Assembly (NCBI GenBank): GCA_018398765.1 | Contig: JAHBMJ010004188.1 | Location: 1-20,329, forward strand | Source: Chromera velia | Taxonomy: Eukaryota; Sar; Chromeraceae | Length of the DNA stretch: 20,329 nucleotides | Reading direction: 5' to 3' | Shown: piece by piece, positions 1 through 8,652 of the stretch | How positions within the stretch are numbered: position 1 is the first letter of the stretch | Layout of the letters: every line of letters begins with the position of its first letter | Position numbers and translations under genes: made by a program | Notes under the pieces: generated by a model | What the model was told of the DNA's origin: nothing | What the model saw: the letters and a program-made list of their open reading frames with translations, nothing else | The model's database searches: none

Positions 1-1509
1 TCTTTTAGGGTCTTTCAGGGGTCCTCTTTCTAACACGTGTGCTGGCATGACAGAATCTCTTTGAAGGACCCTGCATGCTGCCCTGATATGCCCCTTATTT
101 CCGCAGTAGGTGCATGTGATGCTGTATAGCAGTGAGCATCCTTCTACTGTGTGCATACGTTTTCCCCCACATCTACGACAGGATTCTTGTTCCCTGATAA
201 TATCTGCAGTCATGCTTGCTACTCGTACAGACGATCTGGGGACAAGTAGATGTGAATCTACTTGCGTGTCTTCTGCGGTGGCTTGGAGGTACCCTCCTTG
301 GACGGGACCTTGATCAAGGTGAGTTCCAGTGAACACGTGGGTACTCTCTCTCCCGTCCAGTCGGTCTTCTTCTGCTTGTAGAGTAGAGACATGATAAGTG
401 CCGTTCGGGACAACCGAAGAATAGCGCTTTGTGTCAAGAAGAACCTCTTGAAAGGATGTATACGTTTTCATGCGTAAGGCGACTCGCACCGTCTCGTTAG
501 TCAGTCCCTTCACGAAGTGTTTGAAGGTGTGTGTTGAGTCAATATCCTTCCCGCTTTCATTGCAGAGGCTACGGTAGCGGCTGGCATAGTCGTCAATGGA
601 TTCCGTAAGCTTCTGCTTCAAGGTGAAGAGCCTCTCCTCTGCAGAATCTTGATCTGCCTCGGTGAGTTCGTATTCCTTCAAAAACAGACTTCCCAGTTCC
701 TCTATGTCGAACACATTGACTAGACGCCCGGCCAGCAGGTGGTCATACCAAGTTTTTGCTTTTCCTGTGAGTGTTGAAGGGAAATAAATGTCTCGGAAGT
801 CCAAAAATTCCCATCTCATGCGGTCGTTCAGCCGCACCAGTCTTCTCCAGTAAGCCTTTGTCTGTGATCGATCCTCTCCCGTGAAAGTAGGGAGGTCAGT
901 TTTGACTTTCGGAATGTCTCGGAATCTCTGTTGGGTTGCTGCAGGGGGTGGCGCACGTGCAGACGCCTGTTCTACTGCAAAAGGGAGCAAATCTCCTTCT
1001 TTATTGATTCTGAACTGGAATCCCTGTCTCTGCAGGTCCATCAATACACCTGGGTCCAAGTCTCGGAGGGTGACCCTTGCAGAGCGTGCGTCTGATCCGA
1101 GGTTCGAGTTAGTGACTGCGGCAGCTATTGGGCCATCCGCTAGAGGATCAACGTCCATCATTTCGACATCTGCTGCTCCCTCGGGCTGGGGGTTAGGCAA
1201 CGCGTTTTGGTCTCCAGCTTGTTGCAGAGGTAAGTCGTTTTGTGGAGGTTCGGCTTGGGGTGGTTGAGGTGCTGCAACGTCTTTCACAGGTGGATCGGGT
1301 TGCTGAGGTTGTGCTGCCTTTGCTTTCGGTTGCATCTTTGGTTTGGCTGCTCTTTTTGCCCTTCCTTTAGCTTTCGGTTGTATTGCTTTGGGTTTGGGTG
1401 CCGCTTTCGCTTTGGGTTCTGCTTTTGGTTGTGCTTTTAGCTTTGCTTTGGCCTGAGCCTTCGGTTGAACCTGAGCCTTCGCTTTTGCTTTTGCTTTAGC
1501 TTGGGGCAT
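1..1509 (-). CDS. Gag-like polyprotein of an LTR retrotransposon, partial (open at left edge)
   Basis: Reading the minus strand from the ATG at 1509 gives 503 codons to position 1 without a stop; the frame is closed upstream by a TAG at 1558-1560 and this is the first ATG after it. Residues 1 to about 65 are basic and low-complexity, rich in Lys, Ala, Gln and Pro (opening MPQAKAKAKAKAQVQPKA). Residues 70-130 are Pro/Gln-rich and acidic. About 205-345 looks like a retrotransposon Gag capsid domain, with LTGKAKTWYDHL and ESIDDYASRYRSLC as landmarks. Two cysteine motifs follow: C444-x2-C447-x5-H453-x4-C458, one residue longer than a standard knuckle, and a canonical zinc knuckle C466-x2-C469-x4-H474-x4-C479. 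Gag of this type packages element RNA into virus-like particles. The frame is intact here, unlike the other element ORFs in the window, so this insertion may be young. A search against Pfam Retrotrans_gag and zf-CCHC would settle it. Confidence 0.85.
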   Translation of the reverse strand, partial: MPQAKAKAKAKAQVQPKAQAKAKLKAQPKAEPKAKAAPKPKAIQPKAKGRAKRAAKPKMQPKAKAAQPQQPDPPVKDVAAPQPPQAEPPQNDLPLQQAGDQNALPNPQPEGAADVEMMDVDPLADGPIAAAVTNSNLGSDARSARVTLRDLDPGVLMDLQRQGFQFRINKEGDLLPFAVEQASARAPPPAATQQRFRDIPKVKTDLPTFTGEDRSQTKAYWRRLVRLNDRMRWEFLDFRDIYFPSTLTGKAKTWYDHLLAGRLVNVFDIEELGSLFLKEYELTEADQDSAEERLFTLKQKLTESIDDYASRYRSLCNESGKDIDSTHTFKHFVKGLTNETVRVALRMKTYTSFQEVLLDTKRYSSVVPNGTYHVSTLQAEEDRLDGRESTHVFTGTHLDQGPVQGGYLQATAEDTQVDSHLLVPRSSVRVASMTADIIREQESCRRCGGKRMHTVEGCSLLYSITCTYCGNKGHIRAACRVLQRDSVMPAHVLERGPLKDPKR

Positions 1510-1603
1510 GGCAGTCAGGGCAGCCCTATACAGGGCACACGTATGCGTCGAACGGTTCTAGATAAGTGGGAAGCTTATAGCAGTAGGTAGAGACGAATCT
1601 CTC

Positions 1604-1900
1604 TTAAAAAGTAGTATCTAATGCCAGTGCTTGGTGTAGGTGGGATGAAAGCCGGTTGTGTGCGTGAGCGTGATGGGTGTACTGATTGATCAGGAAAATG
1701 CTGAACCCCAACGGGTTTCTCGTAAACTGATAGTTCTTCTCGAGTATTCGTTCTACAATCACCTGTGCCCTTTCTCTGGTATCAACGATCAGTCTGTCCG
1801 ATGGGTCTCTGTAAATGAGGGTGCTTCCAACGCTGCTTGCAGACTGTCGTTTGCTAGGTCGTTTGAAGAACGAGAAAATTCTGTCCAGTGGTAATTCAGG
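1604..1900 (-). pseudogene. unrecognised coding-like segment, copy 1, upstream of gag
   Basis: The minus strand is open for 99 codons between a TGA at 1901-1903 and a TAA at 1604-1606, with no ATG. Its C-terminal part reads FLINQYTHHAHAHNRLSS and then QALALDT. This matches segment copy 2 (1978-2403) at the protein level: shared pattern N-x2-F-x2-[DN]-P, S-x-FL-[LI]-NQYT, HAH-x-R-x-SS, QAL-x-LDT. Conserved residues between copies that differ widely at DNA level suggest both descend from a translated sequence. I do not recognise the family. It lies between the candidate primer-binding site and gag on the same strand, so it could be an extra element ORF or a captured fragment. Lack of a start codon argues it is not translated alone. 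Confidence 0.4.
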
Positions 1901-1977
1901 TCAGTCTGGGGTAGGAGGTTGTCTTCAAAGCGCTTCTGGTGGAAGTCTTGCATTCCTCGGTCGATCTGTGACTGTTT

Positions 1978-2403
1978 TTATTTCTGGAAAGGGGTCTCTA
2001 GGGGAATGTATCTGTCAGAAGCGAAGAGATATGGAGGCAGCAGGAGATACAATTTGCACACGAACTTTTGCTGGGGAAGTGTATCCAGATTCAGTGCCTG
2101 GAGGGTTCTCGATGACTGACGATGGTGTGCGTGAACGCAGTAGGTGTACTGATTGAGCAAGAAAGTGCTCAAATTTTCTGGGTCAGTCGCAAAGTCCAAG
2201 TTCCTTTGGAGAGTCTCTTTTGTCAGGGTTCGTGCTTGTTGCACTCTTCTTGTTCGCAGTAATCGGAGTAGGTCTCTGAAGAGAACGAATCTGAGGGCTT
2301 TTCTGATCAGTAGGGGGGTCTGGTCAAAGTTGAGGTGAGGTCTTCGAGGTAAGTTTTGCTGTTGCTGAAGGATTTTGACTGGGTGCGATACGAGTTTGTA
2401 TTG
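1978..2403 (-). pseudogene. unrecognised coding-like segment, copy 2, upstream of gag
   Basis: The minus strand is open for 142 codons from after a TAA at 2404-2406 to a stop at 1978-1980. There is no ATG; a GTG at 2244 is the only plausible alternative start. The middle reads LSTFLLNQYTYCVHAHHRQSS and then LQALNLDT, paralogous to copy 1. The C-terminal extension (LYLLLPPYLF and on) has no counterpart in copy 1. In transcription order copy 2 comes first, then copy 1, then gag. Start-to-start spacing is about 460 bases, so this is an old tandem duplication. Function unknown. Confidence 0.4.
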
Positions 2404-2457
2404 TTACTTGTGTGTTTTCTTCAAATCTAGAAGTTTGAGAATGAAAAAAAAAATGGG

Positions 2458-2830
2458 CAGCGCTTCGTAGTTTGCTCTAGTCTTTTCGGTTTTCTTCTCA
2501 AAGGACAGAAGGGAGAATAAAACGAAAATTTGGCAGCGCTTCGCGGTTTGCTCCAGTTTTGTTTCGGTTTTCTTCTCAAAGGACAGAAGGGAGAATAAGA
2601 CGAAAATTTGGCAGCGCTTCGCGGTTTGCTCCGGTTAAACTTTTGTTTCGGTTTTCTTTTCAAAGGACAGAAGGGAGAATAAGATGAAAATTCGGCAGCG
2701 CTTCGCGGTTTGCTCCGGTTTTGTTTCGGTTTTCTTCTCAAAGGACAGAAGGGAGAATAAAACGAGAATTCTGCAGCGCTTCATGGTTTGCTCTGGTTTT
2801 GTTGTAATTCTTCTCCAAGTCAAAGGTGAA
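2458..2830. repeat. tandem repeat, ~78-bp unit, about 4.7 copies
   Basis: The word CAGCGCTTCG (CAGCGCTTCA in the last copy) recurs at 2458, 2534, 2612, 2696 and 2774, with spacings of 76, 78, 84 and 78 bases. Each unit also contains CAAAGGACAGAAGGGAGAATAA. The period is not constant and not always a multiple of three, so the minus-strand ORFs spanning it are probably not real. It sits in the leader of the LTR retrotransposon, where such minisatellites are common. Confidence 0.9.
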
Positions 2831-3240
2831 GGTCGTTTCAACTCGAAGGGCTCTTTGTGGTTAATGAAGGCATCAGAGCGTACCAGAAGCTGGGCGTGAA
2901 AGCGTGCCGATGTGGATAGAGTTGAGAAGACAGAGAAGGAAGTCCAGAAACAGCAGGGTCCAAAGGAGCGACAGCTGTCCACATACAGGAAGGGTCTCCA
3001 GCGAGTAACAGAAGGAACTGCTAGATCCAGCGCTTGCAGGTGTGGTTGGATGAAGAGAACTCTTTGGTGTCGGTTTCTGAAGAAGAGTGGTCGGCCATAC
3101 AGTTCGACCTTCTCTCTGCTGGGGTTCCCGGCAAGGAAGAGAGTTCCCGAAGTTGCCTGGATAGAAATCTTCCAAGTGTCTGTGCTGAGAGACTTGATTG
3201 ATCTCCAGCTAGTTTCGCTCTTTGCAGGTTGTGTTCGACT
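2831..3240. other. retrotransposon leader, no gene recognised
   Basis: This stretch lies between the 78-bp repeat and the candidate primer-binding site. A minus-strand frame is open across it (2635-3348), but its product resembles nothing I know and its 3' part runs through the tandem repeat. I see no convincing coding pattern and treat it as untranslated leader. Confidence 0.5.
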
Positions 3241-3257
3241 CTCGCGGCAAGTCACCA
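3241..3257 (-). other. candidate tRNA primer-binding site of the gag element
   Basis: The plus strand reads CTCGCGGCAAGTCACCA, ending in CCA like a tRNA 3' terminus. It is followed after two bases by TG at 3260, which would be the LTR edge. On the minus strand this gives LTR-CA, a 2-nt gap, then TGGTGACTTGCC, the expected arrangement for a primer-binding site. The non-coding LTR element at 13.3-15.8 kb has a similar site starting TGGTGAC. The matching tRNA was not identified. Confidence 0.35.
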
Positions 3258-3601
3258 CATGAACTGCGCTAGTCGGACTTTGTGTCTGAGCCAGGCAGCC
3301 AGGTAAAGCTAGAAGAGAACGGGGCGCCAAAGAGCCTAGAATGAACACTCACAGAGAGCTAATTGATTGAAGTTGTTTGTGCAAGAAAGTTCAAGACTGA
3401 GTTCGATTTTAGACCGGGTTCAGATTCTTCCAAGTCAGAAGTTCAGTTCAGAGCGAGAATCGAATCTAAGGTTCAGAGAGAATCCTTCAAAGTTTAGAGC
3501 CGCATCCTTCGACAAGCTTGAAATCTCCATTTCCAAATCGCACTTCAATTTTGTTTTTTTGTTTCAATCTGATTTTTCAGATTTTTCTGTTAGATATGTC
3601 C

Positions 3602-3709
3602 GTCCGATTTTCTGGACCCGTCTGATTTTCCAGACGCATCCGATTTTCCGGACATGTCCGATTTTCCAGACGCGTCCGATTTTCCAGACGCGTCCAATTT
3701 TCTGGACAT
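3602..3709. repeat. array of six 18-bp units, each a small hairpin
   Basis: Six head-to-tail 18-base units of the form GTCcgATTTTCcgGAC plus two linker bases run from 3602 to 3709. Most units can fold as a 5-bp stem with the loop ATTTTC. Paired positions change together: GTCTG/CAGAC in unit 2, TCCG/CGGA in unit 3, GTCCA/TGGAC in unit 6, and a G-T wobble in unit 1. Units 4 and 5 have one C-A mismatch. Nearly all differences between units are transitions. The array lies where the LTR of the minus-strand retrotransposon is expected. It also reads as a PIFQTR-like hexapeptide repeat on the plus strand, which I regard as incidental. Confidence 0.8.
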
Positions 3710-3779
3710 GTCTAACGCCTGATCCAGCGGCCTTGATCATCTTTCCAAGTGGTCTTAAGTTATGATTTTGCCTGCAACA

Positions 3780-4140
3780 CTTACTGTATCTAGCATGCTC
3801 CTAGGTGTGCTCCGATTAAGCTTGAACTCGTTTAGATCCCGTTCCTACAATTCTATATTTATTTATTTCTTTATGATTATAATCAATGTATTTAATTCAT
3901 TTCTTTTTCTTATCTCACTTCTTCTTTATTTCCAAAAACAATTATTCACTAAATCTTTCTAAATAAATCTATTTTCTTTAATTATTTTTTATCTTTCTTT
4001 TAGACTAAGTACTGTCTTTATTTTTACTAGCTGATTAATAATTTAATTCATCTATATTTACCTCTAGGCTAAACTAATTTAATGATTTCTTTACTTTTAA
4101 ACTAAGACCATTAGCGATTTCCTCTGTATATTTCTAAGAG
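3780..4140. other. AT-rich spacer, no gene
   Basis: Base composition drops sharply to long A and T runs (for example around 3840-4110) between two GC-richer mobile elements. No coding frame with recognisable content is present. A similar AT-rich stretch lies at about 10,440-10,620 beyond the non-LTR element. The two could be the halves of an original AT-rich target, but I could not identify a target-site duplication joining them. Confidence 0.6.
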
Positions 4141-4149
4141 TCTAAAGTG

Positions 4150-4560
4150 CAACGGAACACCACCCACCCCGCATATACGCACACACACGCATACACACCC
4201 ATAGACCCCAAAAAGCCTCAGCAACACCCCAGAGGCAGCCCCTTTCCAACCACCAGAACCCCCGAAGCCATCCATCCCGCATACATACACACATAAGCAC
4301 ACATACCCACAGACCCCAGAAAGCCTCAGCGACACCCCAGAGGCAGCCCCCTTCCAACCATCAGAACCCCCGCAGCTACTCACCCCACATACACGCACAT
4401 ACACGCACATACACCCACAGACCCCAGAAAGCCTCAGCGATGCCCCAGAGGTAGCCCCCTTCCAACCACTGGCACCTCTGCAGACACTCACCCAACATAC
4501 ACAACCCCATACACACATACATATACAAACCCCCGAAAGCCTCAGTGATACACCAGCCGA
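4150..4560 (+). repeat. 108-bp coding tandem repeat in ORF1, about 3.8 copies
   Basis: The word AAGCCTCAG recurs at 4213, 4321, 4429 and 4537, exactly 108 bases (36 codons) apart. The frame that continues into ORF1 reads through all copies except for one TAG. The minus strand is also open here, which explains a long but unconvincing reverse ORF. Confidence 0.9.
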
Positions 4561-5141
4561 GACCCCCACCCCCCCAAAGGGGTACCTGGGAGTGCCGGAC
4601 GAAGCCTCAACGGACCCCCTCGAGAGGTATAAATAGATAGCGGACAAGAGAGTCCGCGAGCGGCGCCTTAAAAGGATATGGAAGGAGAGGCGGGGCGGCA
4701 AGGAAAGAGAGAAAGAGGAAGAGGATGACGAACCCCGTGATTTGGTCAACTCAGAGCATTCGGACAGCGAAGATGAAGGCACAGCAGCCAGACACAGCAC
4801 CAAAACACCCACCCCCCCATCCTGGAACTCGCAAGAGGCAAGGACGAGCGAATGCTGTGCATGCCATAGGTTGGGGGGAAGGTGCACCTCGTGCCAATGT
4901 GTCCGGCAAGGGAGACCGTGCAGCACAAACGGTCTCATCTGCCCCCTCCAAGCTCCAGCAGACACCCAAGCCTACCCCTCCGGCACAAAAACATGTCAGA
5001 ACCTCCACAACACTCTACTAGACACCCCCCCTCCACTGCCAAGCGCTCCCCTGCCCTGGGGCTCCGGCCCTGGAGACAAAGACCGAAGCAACGAAGGGGA
5101 GGGGGGCAGCTCAGACCCCTTGTCATCCTCTTCCGCTAATT

Positions 5142-5268
5142 CCTCCACTTCCGCCCCCTCTTCTTCCTCTTCCTCCTCCTCTTCCTCCTCCTCTTCCTCC
5201 TCCTCCTCGTCCTCTTCCTCGTCCTCTTCCTCCGCCTCCTCTTCCTCCTCCTCCTCCGCAGCACTCTT
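5142..5268 (+). repeat. TCC/TCT triplet run encoding poly-Ser in ORF1
   Basis: A nearly uninterrupted run of TCN triplets encodes about 40 residues, almost all Ser with a few Ala, in the ORF1 frame. The complementary strand reads as poly-Glu/Gly shadow ORFs, which are not reported as genes. Confidence 0.9.
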
Positions 5269-5741
5269 CCCTGCAGCCATGGGCCAGGACCCCCCACCCG
5301 AAAGGCCCCCACAAGAAGGGGACGTGGTAGTAGTAACTGCCGGAGCCAACGAAGGGGGGGGGAAATACTTAGGAAGGGTCCTTAACGTCAGCAAAAAGCA
5401 AATCGAGCTCCACCTGTAGGGAGGAACTAGAGATATACAGAAGCCAGTGCCCGGCTGACAGCCTATAAGAGAAACCAGCAGGGGGTGGAAGTTCTTCAAA
5501 CAACTCCGCTTCGGCGGCGCCAGCCCACCAAAGGGCCATGAAGCAGTCACATAGACCTAAGCTTTCACTTCAGCCAAAGAAAGGGGGCGAAGGTTACCGT
5601 ATGTCCGGTCTGCAACTTCTGCTCGGATGTCTTTCAGCGGTTCCTCCACACGAAAGTGAGGAGGAGCAGCCAGCAGGGGGGGGAGCCGTGGCAGGCATAC
5701 GGCAAGGCATTAGTCAGAGTGAACCATATCTGCCGAGAGGC

Positions 5742-6232
5742 CGCAGCAGAAGAAGACGGCCAAGGCCCCCCGCACAGCCAAACAGCAGCAGAAGAAGACG
5801 GCCGGGGCCCCCCGCGCAGCCAAACAGCAGCAGAAGAAGACGGCCAAGGCCCCCCGTACAGCCAAACAGCAGCAGAAGAAGACGGCCGAGGCCCCCCGCG
5901 CAGCCAAACAGCAGCAGGAGAAGACGGCCAAGGCTCCCTGCGCAGCCAAACAGCAGCAGGAGATGACCGCCGAGGCCCCACGCACAGCCAAACAGCAGCA
6001 GGAGAAGACGGCCGAGGCCCCCCGCGCAGCGAAATAGCAGCAGGAGAAGATGGCCGAAGCCCCCCACACAGCCAAACAGCAGCAGGCGAAGACGGCCGAG
6101 GCCCCCCGCACAGCCAAACGGCAGCAGGAGAAGACGGCCGAGGTTCCCTACACAGCTAAACAGCAGCAGGAGAAGACAGCCGAGGCCCCCCACGCAGCCA
6201 AACAGCAGCAGAAGAAGACCAAAGGGGCCCCC
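5742..6232 (+). repeat. 42-bp coding tandem repeat in ORF2, about 12 copies
   Basis: A 42-base unit (GCCAAACAGCAGCAGAAGAA as its first 20 bases) repeats about 12 times with small substitutions and no indels. All three plus frames are largely open: AAEEDGRGPPRSQT, AKQQQKKTAEAPRT and RRRRPRPPAQPNSS. The first is taken as genuine because it joins the zinc-finger frame upstream and the RT frame downstream. The stop at 6157 in that frame is TAA where the sister units have CAA. Confidence 0.9.
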
Positions 6233-7719
6233 CATGCGAGGCCCCGCACAATCGACCACTGAGAGAGAAGAAAAGCGAGGCGAACGCAGGCATACAAGCG
6301 GCCAAGGAGGAGAAGCGCCCCCTGACAAGAGAAGAGGCCGACCGCCTCATGGAGGCAGCCTACGGGGCCCCCAGGGAGCCAGGAGGGAAGCCCCCCCTCG
6401 CTCAGGGAAGGTGGGAGAGAGAGTGGAGGCGTACACAGCATCTATACCCCAGCGGGCAGTACGCATTCCCCAAAAGGAGCACAGGGAGGAGGCTAGTATG
6501 GCTGACACAATCCCTAATTGCAGGGATTAGGAGCGGGGACAACCCAAGTGAAGCGCTCCTGCTGATGCTAGACCTTACCCTCCGGAGGGACCCCCATATC
6601 AAAAAGGCAAAGAAGGTACGGGAGACCATCAAAAGCAGGCTAGATTTGTGAGAGCAGGGGGAGAATACAAGAGAAACCCTCCTTCAGAAGGCAACCAAAA
6701 TTAGCAGGAGAGCCTACAGCAGCAGCAGGAGGGGGGAGAGCGAGAGCCAATTAAAAAGGGAAGAACTTGAGAAGGCAGCGGGCCTCCCCGAGATGAGGAA
6801 ATTTCGAAACTTCATCCAGGTGGGGGAGGTGAGGAGGGGAACACAGATACTGACAGGCCAAGAGAAAGGGGGAGTCCTGGACGGAGAAGATACCTTCACC
6901 AAGAGAGGATAAACCTACCAGGTAGCAGAGACTCTGAAAGCCAAACATCTTCCCGGAAAAACACCCTAAGCAGCAATACTAGAAGCGATGCCTAGAGAGG
7001 GCCTCCCCACCCTCACACCCCTCCTAATCACCGAGGAGGACATCGCCGTAGTAGCACGCCGCCTCCAAGGCAGCGCAAGGCCGTCTGAATTCGATAGCAC
7101 ACAGCTCCGCACCGCAGTCCTGAGCCTAGGGAGGGAGAGTAGAAAGTTAAGGGAAGCACTCGCAAACTTAGCAACAGAAATGGGGAGGAGGGTGTTCGAG
7201 TGGGACCAGGTGAAAGCACTCATGGCATGCCGACTGGTTGTGCTAGACAAATGCCCTGGGATACGCCCGGTAGAAATCGGGGAGGCAATCAGGTGCCTCC
7301 TCGGAAAAGCAGTTATGAAAGAGACTAGAGAGGAACTGCAGGAGGTATGCGGAGCCGATCAGCTGTGCAGTGGCCTCATGGGAGGCCTGGAAGGGGGGAT
7401 TCATGCAGTAAGGGAGCTCTGAGAGACCCTCACATAGGAAGCCGGCAACAACCCCAAGAAGGCATTCGGAACCCTCCTAATAGACACCAAAAACGCTTTC
7501 AACGCAGCAAATCGCACAACGGGGCTGTGGAATGCCCGTATACTCTGGCCTAGAGCCTCCACATTCCTCTTCAACTGCTATAGGGGGGATGCAGAGCTCT
7601 TCCTAAGAGGAACCTACGGGACCACCACCATTAGCAGCAGAGAAGGATGGATGCAAGGGGACCCGATGTCGATGGCAGGGTACGCTATCACCATCCTCCC
7701 CCTCGTCCGAGCTCTCTGA

Positions 7720-8652
7720 GGCAGCAGGAGTGGGCAGACGGAAAGTGAGACACAGTCAGAAATAAGCGGAAGCAGCCAGACAGCCGGAGAGAAACAGACA
7801 AGGATGAGGGAGAGCAGACAGGCAGACAGAGAAACACAGTCAGAATCGAGCGAGAGCAGCCAGCCAGACAGAGAGAGTCAGACAAGGGCGAGTGAGAGCA
7901 GACAGGCAGACAGCAAGACACAGCCAGGAACGAGTGAGAGCAGCCAGCCGGACAGAGAGAATCAGTTAGGGGCGAGTGAGAGCAGACAGGCGGACAGAGA
8001 GACATAGCCAGGAACGAGTGAGAGCAGCCAGCCGGACAGAGAGAATCAGTCAGGGGCGACTGGGAGCAGACAGGCAGACAGTCTGAAAGAGAATCGGCCA
8101 GAGGCAAGCGAGAGCAGCCAGACAAACAGGGAGAAACAGACAGGGGCGAGAGACAGAAGACAGAAAGCCGAAGAGCATACACCCACCGCCACAACCACTC
8201 ATACACCAAACCAGATAGGAAGAGAAGACAACCCGATACACAAGACAGGTAGACAGGCAGCCACCCTTTCATCATCTTCAGCTTCCTCCCCCATTTCATC
8301 CTCCCCCTCTTCTCCCTCCCCCTTTTCCCCCTCCCCCTCCCCCTCCTCCTCCTCCTCCTACTCCTCCTCCTCCCTCCATGCCTCTTCGTCCTCGTCCTCC
8401 TCCTCATCCTCCTCCTCCTCCCCCTCCTCCCTCCACTCGTACCACCCCTCAGCTCGCCCACCAGCCCCACCCCTTAGCAATTCGCATCGCACAGCATCGT
8501 CCTCTTCAGCCACCTCCGCGTCAGCCCAAAACGGAAGCGACTGGTTTTTCATAGCAGACAGATGGAGTGCAGGGGTGGCAGCTAGAATGGAGAAGAAAAA
8601 GCAACAACAGCAGGAGCCCAATCCTCCTCAGAGATTATACTGGCACCAGCTC
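7720..8652 (+). other. low-complexity in-frame insertion of about 313 codons between RT motifs B and C
   Basis: After QGDPMSMAGYAITILPLVRAL the conserved sequence stops and resumes only at YVDD. In between, the ORF2 frame reads alternating 14-residue units (SESRQADRETQ and SESSQPDRENQ types, about 7800-8160), then a poly-Ser tract encoded by TCC triplets (about 8266-8445), then Ser/Ala/Gln-rich sequence. The insertion has one internal stop, TAG at 8005, where a sister unit has CAG. RTs normally have only a few tens of residues between these motifs. The palm would tolerate this only if it loops out; it may have expanded after the element lost function. Confidence 0.75.

Larger units (their letters stand above)
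1..3800 (-). mobile_element. LTR retrotransposon, Ty3/gypsy-like, 5' part only (right end approximate)
   Basis: The minus strand carries, in transcription order from right to left, a candidate LTR with a hairpin array (about 3260-3800), a candidate primer-binding site (3241-3257), a leader of about 1.7 kb with tandem repeats and two unrecognised coding segments, and then a Gag ORF that leaves the window at position 1. Protease, reverse transcriptase and integrase would lie beyond the left edge, so the Ty3/gypsy assignment rests only on the Gag layout (capsid-like domain followed by CCHC knuckles). The partner LTR is not in the window, so the LTR limits cannot be fixed by comparison. The right border is set by the change to AT-rich DNA and is approximate. 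Confidence 0.7.
4148..5419 (+). pseudogene. ORF1 of the non-LTR retrotransposon, broken by two stops
   Basis: One frame stays consistent from about 4148 to the TAG at 5417-5419, interrupted only by TAG at 4202-4204 and 4634-4636. The first stop replaces a CAG present in sister repeat units, a C-to-T change. The N-terminus is a 36-residue repeat (PQTPESLSDTPEAAPFQP as core). A basic/acidic stretch follows, then a Cys-rich motif, CC-x-C-x6-C-x2-C-x-C-x6-C-x6-C (CHRLGGRCTSCQCVRQGRPC as core), then a Pro-rich segment and a run of about 40 Ser with a few Ala (5142-5268). The C-terminus GDVVVVTAGANEGGGKYLGR looks like a KOW-type beta-barrel motif. ORF1 proteins usually bind nucleic acid; the Cys motif probably binds metal. 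The ATG at 4742 is the first after the second stop and is unlikely to be the original start. Confidence 0.65.

Noticed and set aside
2635-3348. 237-codon minus-strand ORF as a gene
   Set aside because: No recognisable motif, and the C-terminal third runs through a tandem repeat whose period is not a constant multiple of three.
3367-3765. 132-codon plus-strand ORF with PIFQTR repeats
   Set aside because: It lies antisense to the retrotransposon and its only striking part is the 18-bp hairpin array read as protein.
4213-4546. Transition-only signature within the 108-bp ORF1 repeat
   Set aside because: The units also differ by transversions, probably older than the decay, so they do not test the RIP-like idea cleanly.
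4628-4636. TATAAATAG as a TATA box for ORF1
   Set aside because: It lies inside the ORF1 reading frame, which continues from the upstream 108-bp repeat. The TAG in it is better read as an acquired stop.
4111-4965. 284-codon minus-strand ORF
   Set aside because: It mirrors the 108-bp repeat of ORF1 and has Cys/Val/Gly low-complexity content. The plus strand joins recognisable ORF1 sequence.
5742-6232. CRISPR-like regular repeat array
   Set aside because: The 42-bp units are contiguous without spacers, encode a peptide repeat in the ORF2 frame, and the DNA is eukaryotic.
7688-8470. 260-codon minus-strand ORF
   Set aside because: It is antisense to the low-complexity insertion of ORF2. The plus strand connects RT motifs B and C in one frame.
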